In this document: positions 5,082 to 5,111 of the stretch, piece by piece
How positions within the stretch are numbered: the first letter of the stretch is position 1
Layout of the letters: each line of letters opens with the position of its first letter
NCBI GenBank assembly: GCA_902797925.1
Contig: CADBUT010000426.1
Coordinates: 1 to 5,111, forward strand
DNA: 5,111 nucleotides
Direction of reading: 5' to 3'
Origin: an uncultured Spirochaetaceae bacterium
Lineage (GTDB): Bacteria > Spirochaetota > Spirochaetia > Treponematales > Treponemataceae
Position numbers and translations under genes: made by a program
The notes under the pieces: model-generated
What the model was told of the DNA's origin: nothing
Database searches by the model: none
What the model saw: only the letters and a program-made list of their open reading frames with translations

Positions 5082-5111
5082 AGTTCAAGTATTTAAATTT
5101 CCAGCGTCTTA

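Overview
The window carries five complete protein genes and probably the last codons of a sixth. There are no RNA genes, mobile elements or CRISPR arrays. No gene-free stretch exceeds about 70 bases. The gene set suggests a host-associated or anaerobic spirochaete, probably Treponema-like: a ROK regulator divergent from a short type I mannose-6-phosphate isomerase, a PAS-GGDEF-GAF diguanylate cyclase, and an E. coli-length NagB. That placement is recalled from gene content and is an inference, with no marker gene here to prove it.

Layout, left to right. (1) Positions 23-691, plus strand: a six-segment membrane protein with a PAP2 phosphatase-like plan whose catalytic motifs are badly eroded. 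Its ATG overlaps a TGA in another frame (ATGA), probably the end of an upstream gene. (2) Positions 737-1930, minus strand: a ROK-family transcriptional regulator, convergent with the first gene. (3) Positions 1931-1997: a compact divergent control region between the regulator and manA. (4) Positions 1998-2852, plus strand: manA. (5) Positions 2825-4246, minus strand: a diguanylate cyclase whose 3' end overlaps the 3' end of manA by 28 bp. (6) Positions 4266-5069, minus strand: nagB, 19 bp upstream of the cyclase on the same strand and probably partly co-transcribed with it.

How the genes fit together. ManA (mannose-6-P to fructose-6-P) and NagB (glucosamine-6-P to fructose-6-P plus ammonia) both feed fructose-6-phosphate into glycolysis. 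The ROK protein is the natural candidate for sugar-responsive control of manA and of itself. The cyclase may add a c-di-GMP output to the nag transcription unit, although it also appears to have its own promoter inside the end of nagB.

The most striking signal is regulatory. The regulator, manA and the cyclase have no convincing Shine-Dalgarno sequence. Each is preceded by a good sigma70-type promoter placed so that transcription should begin at, or within about three bases of, the ATG, so all three are predicted to give leaderless or near-leaderless mRNAs. NagB, by contrast, has a clear GGAG site 8 bases before its ATG. The regulator and manA promoters also share one near-palindromic TTGACAA as their -35 element on opposite strands, so RNA polymerase should be able to serve only one of them at a time. 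I found no evidence of a wholly new multi-gene system; the novelty here is in the promoter architecture and in family members with altered key residues.
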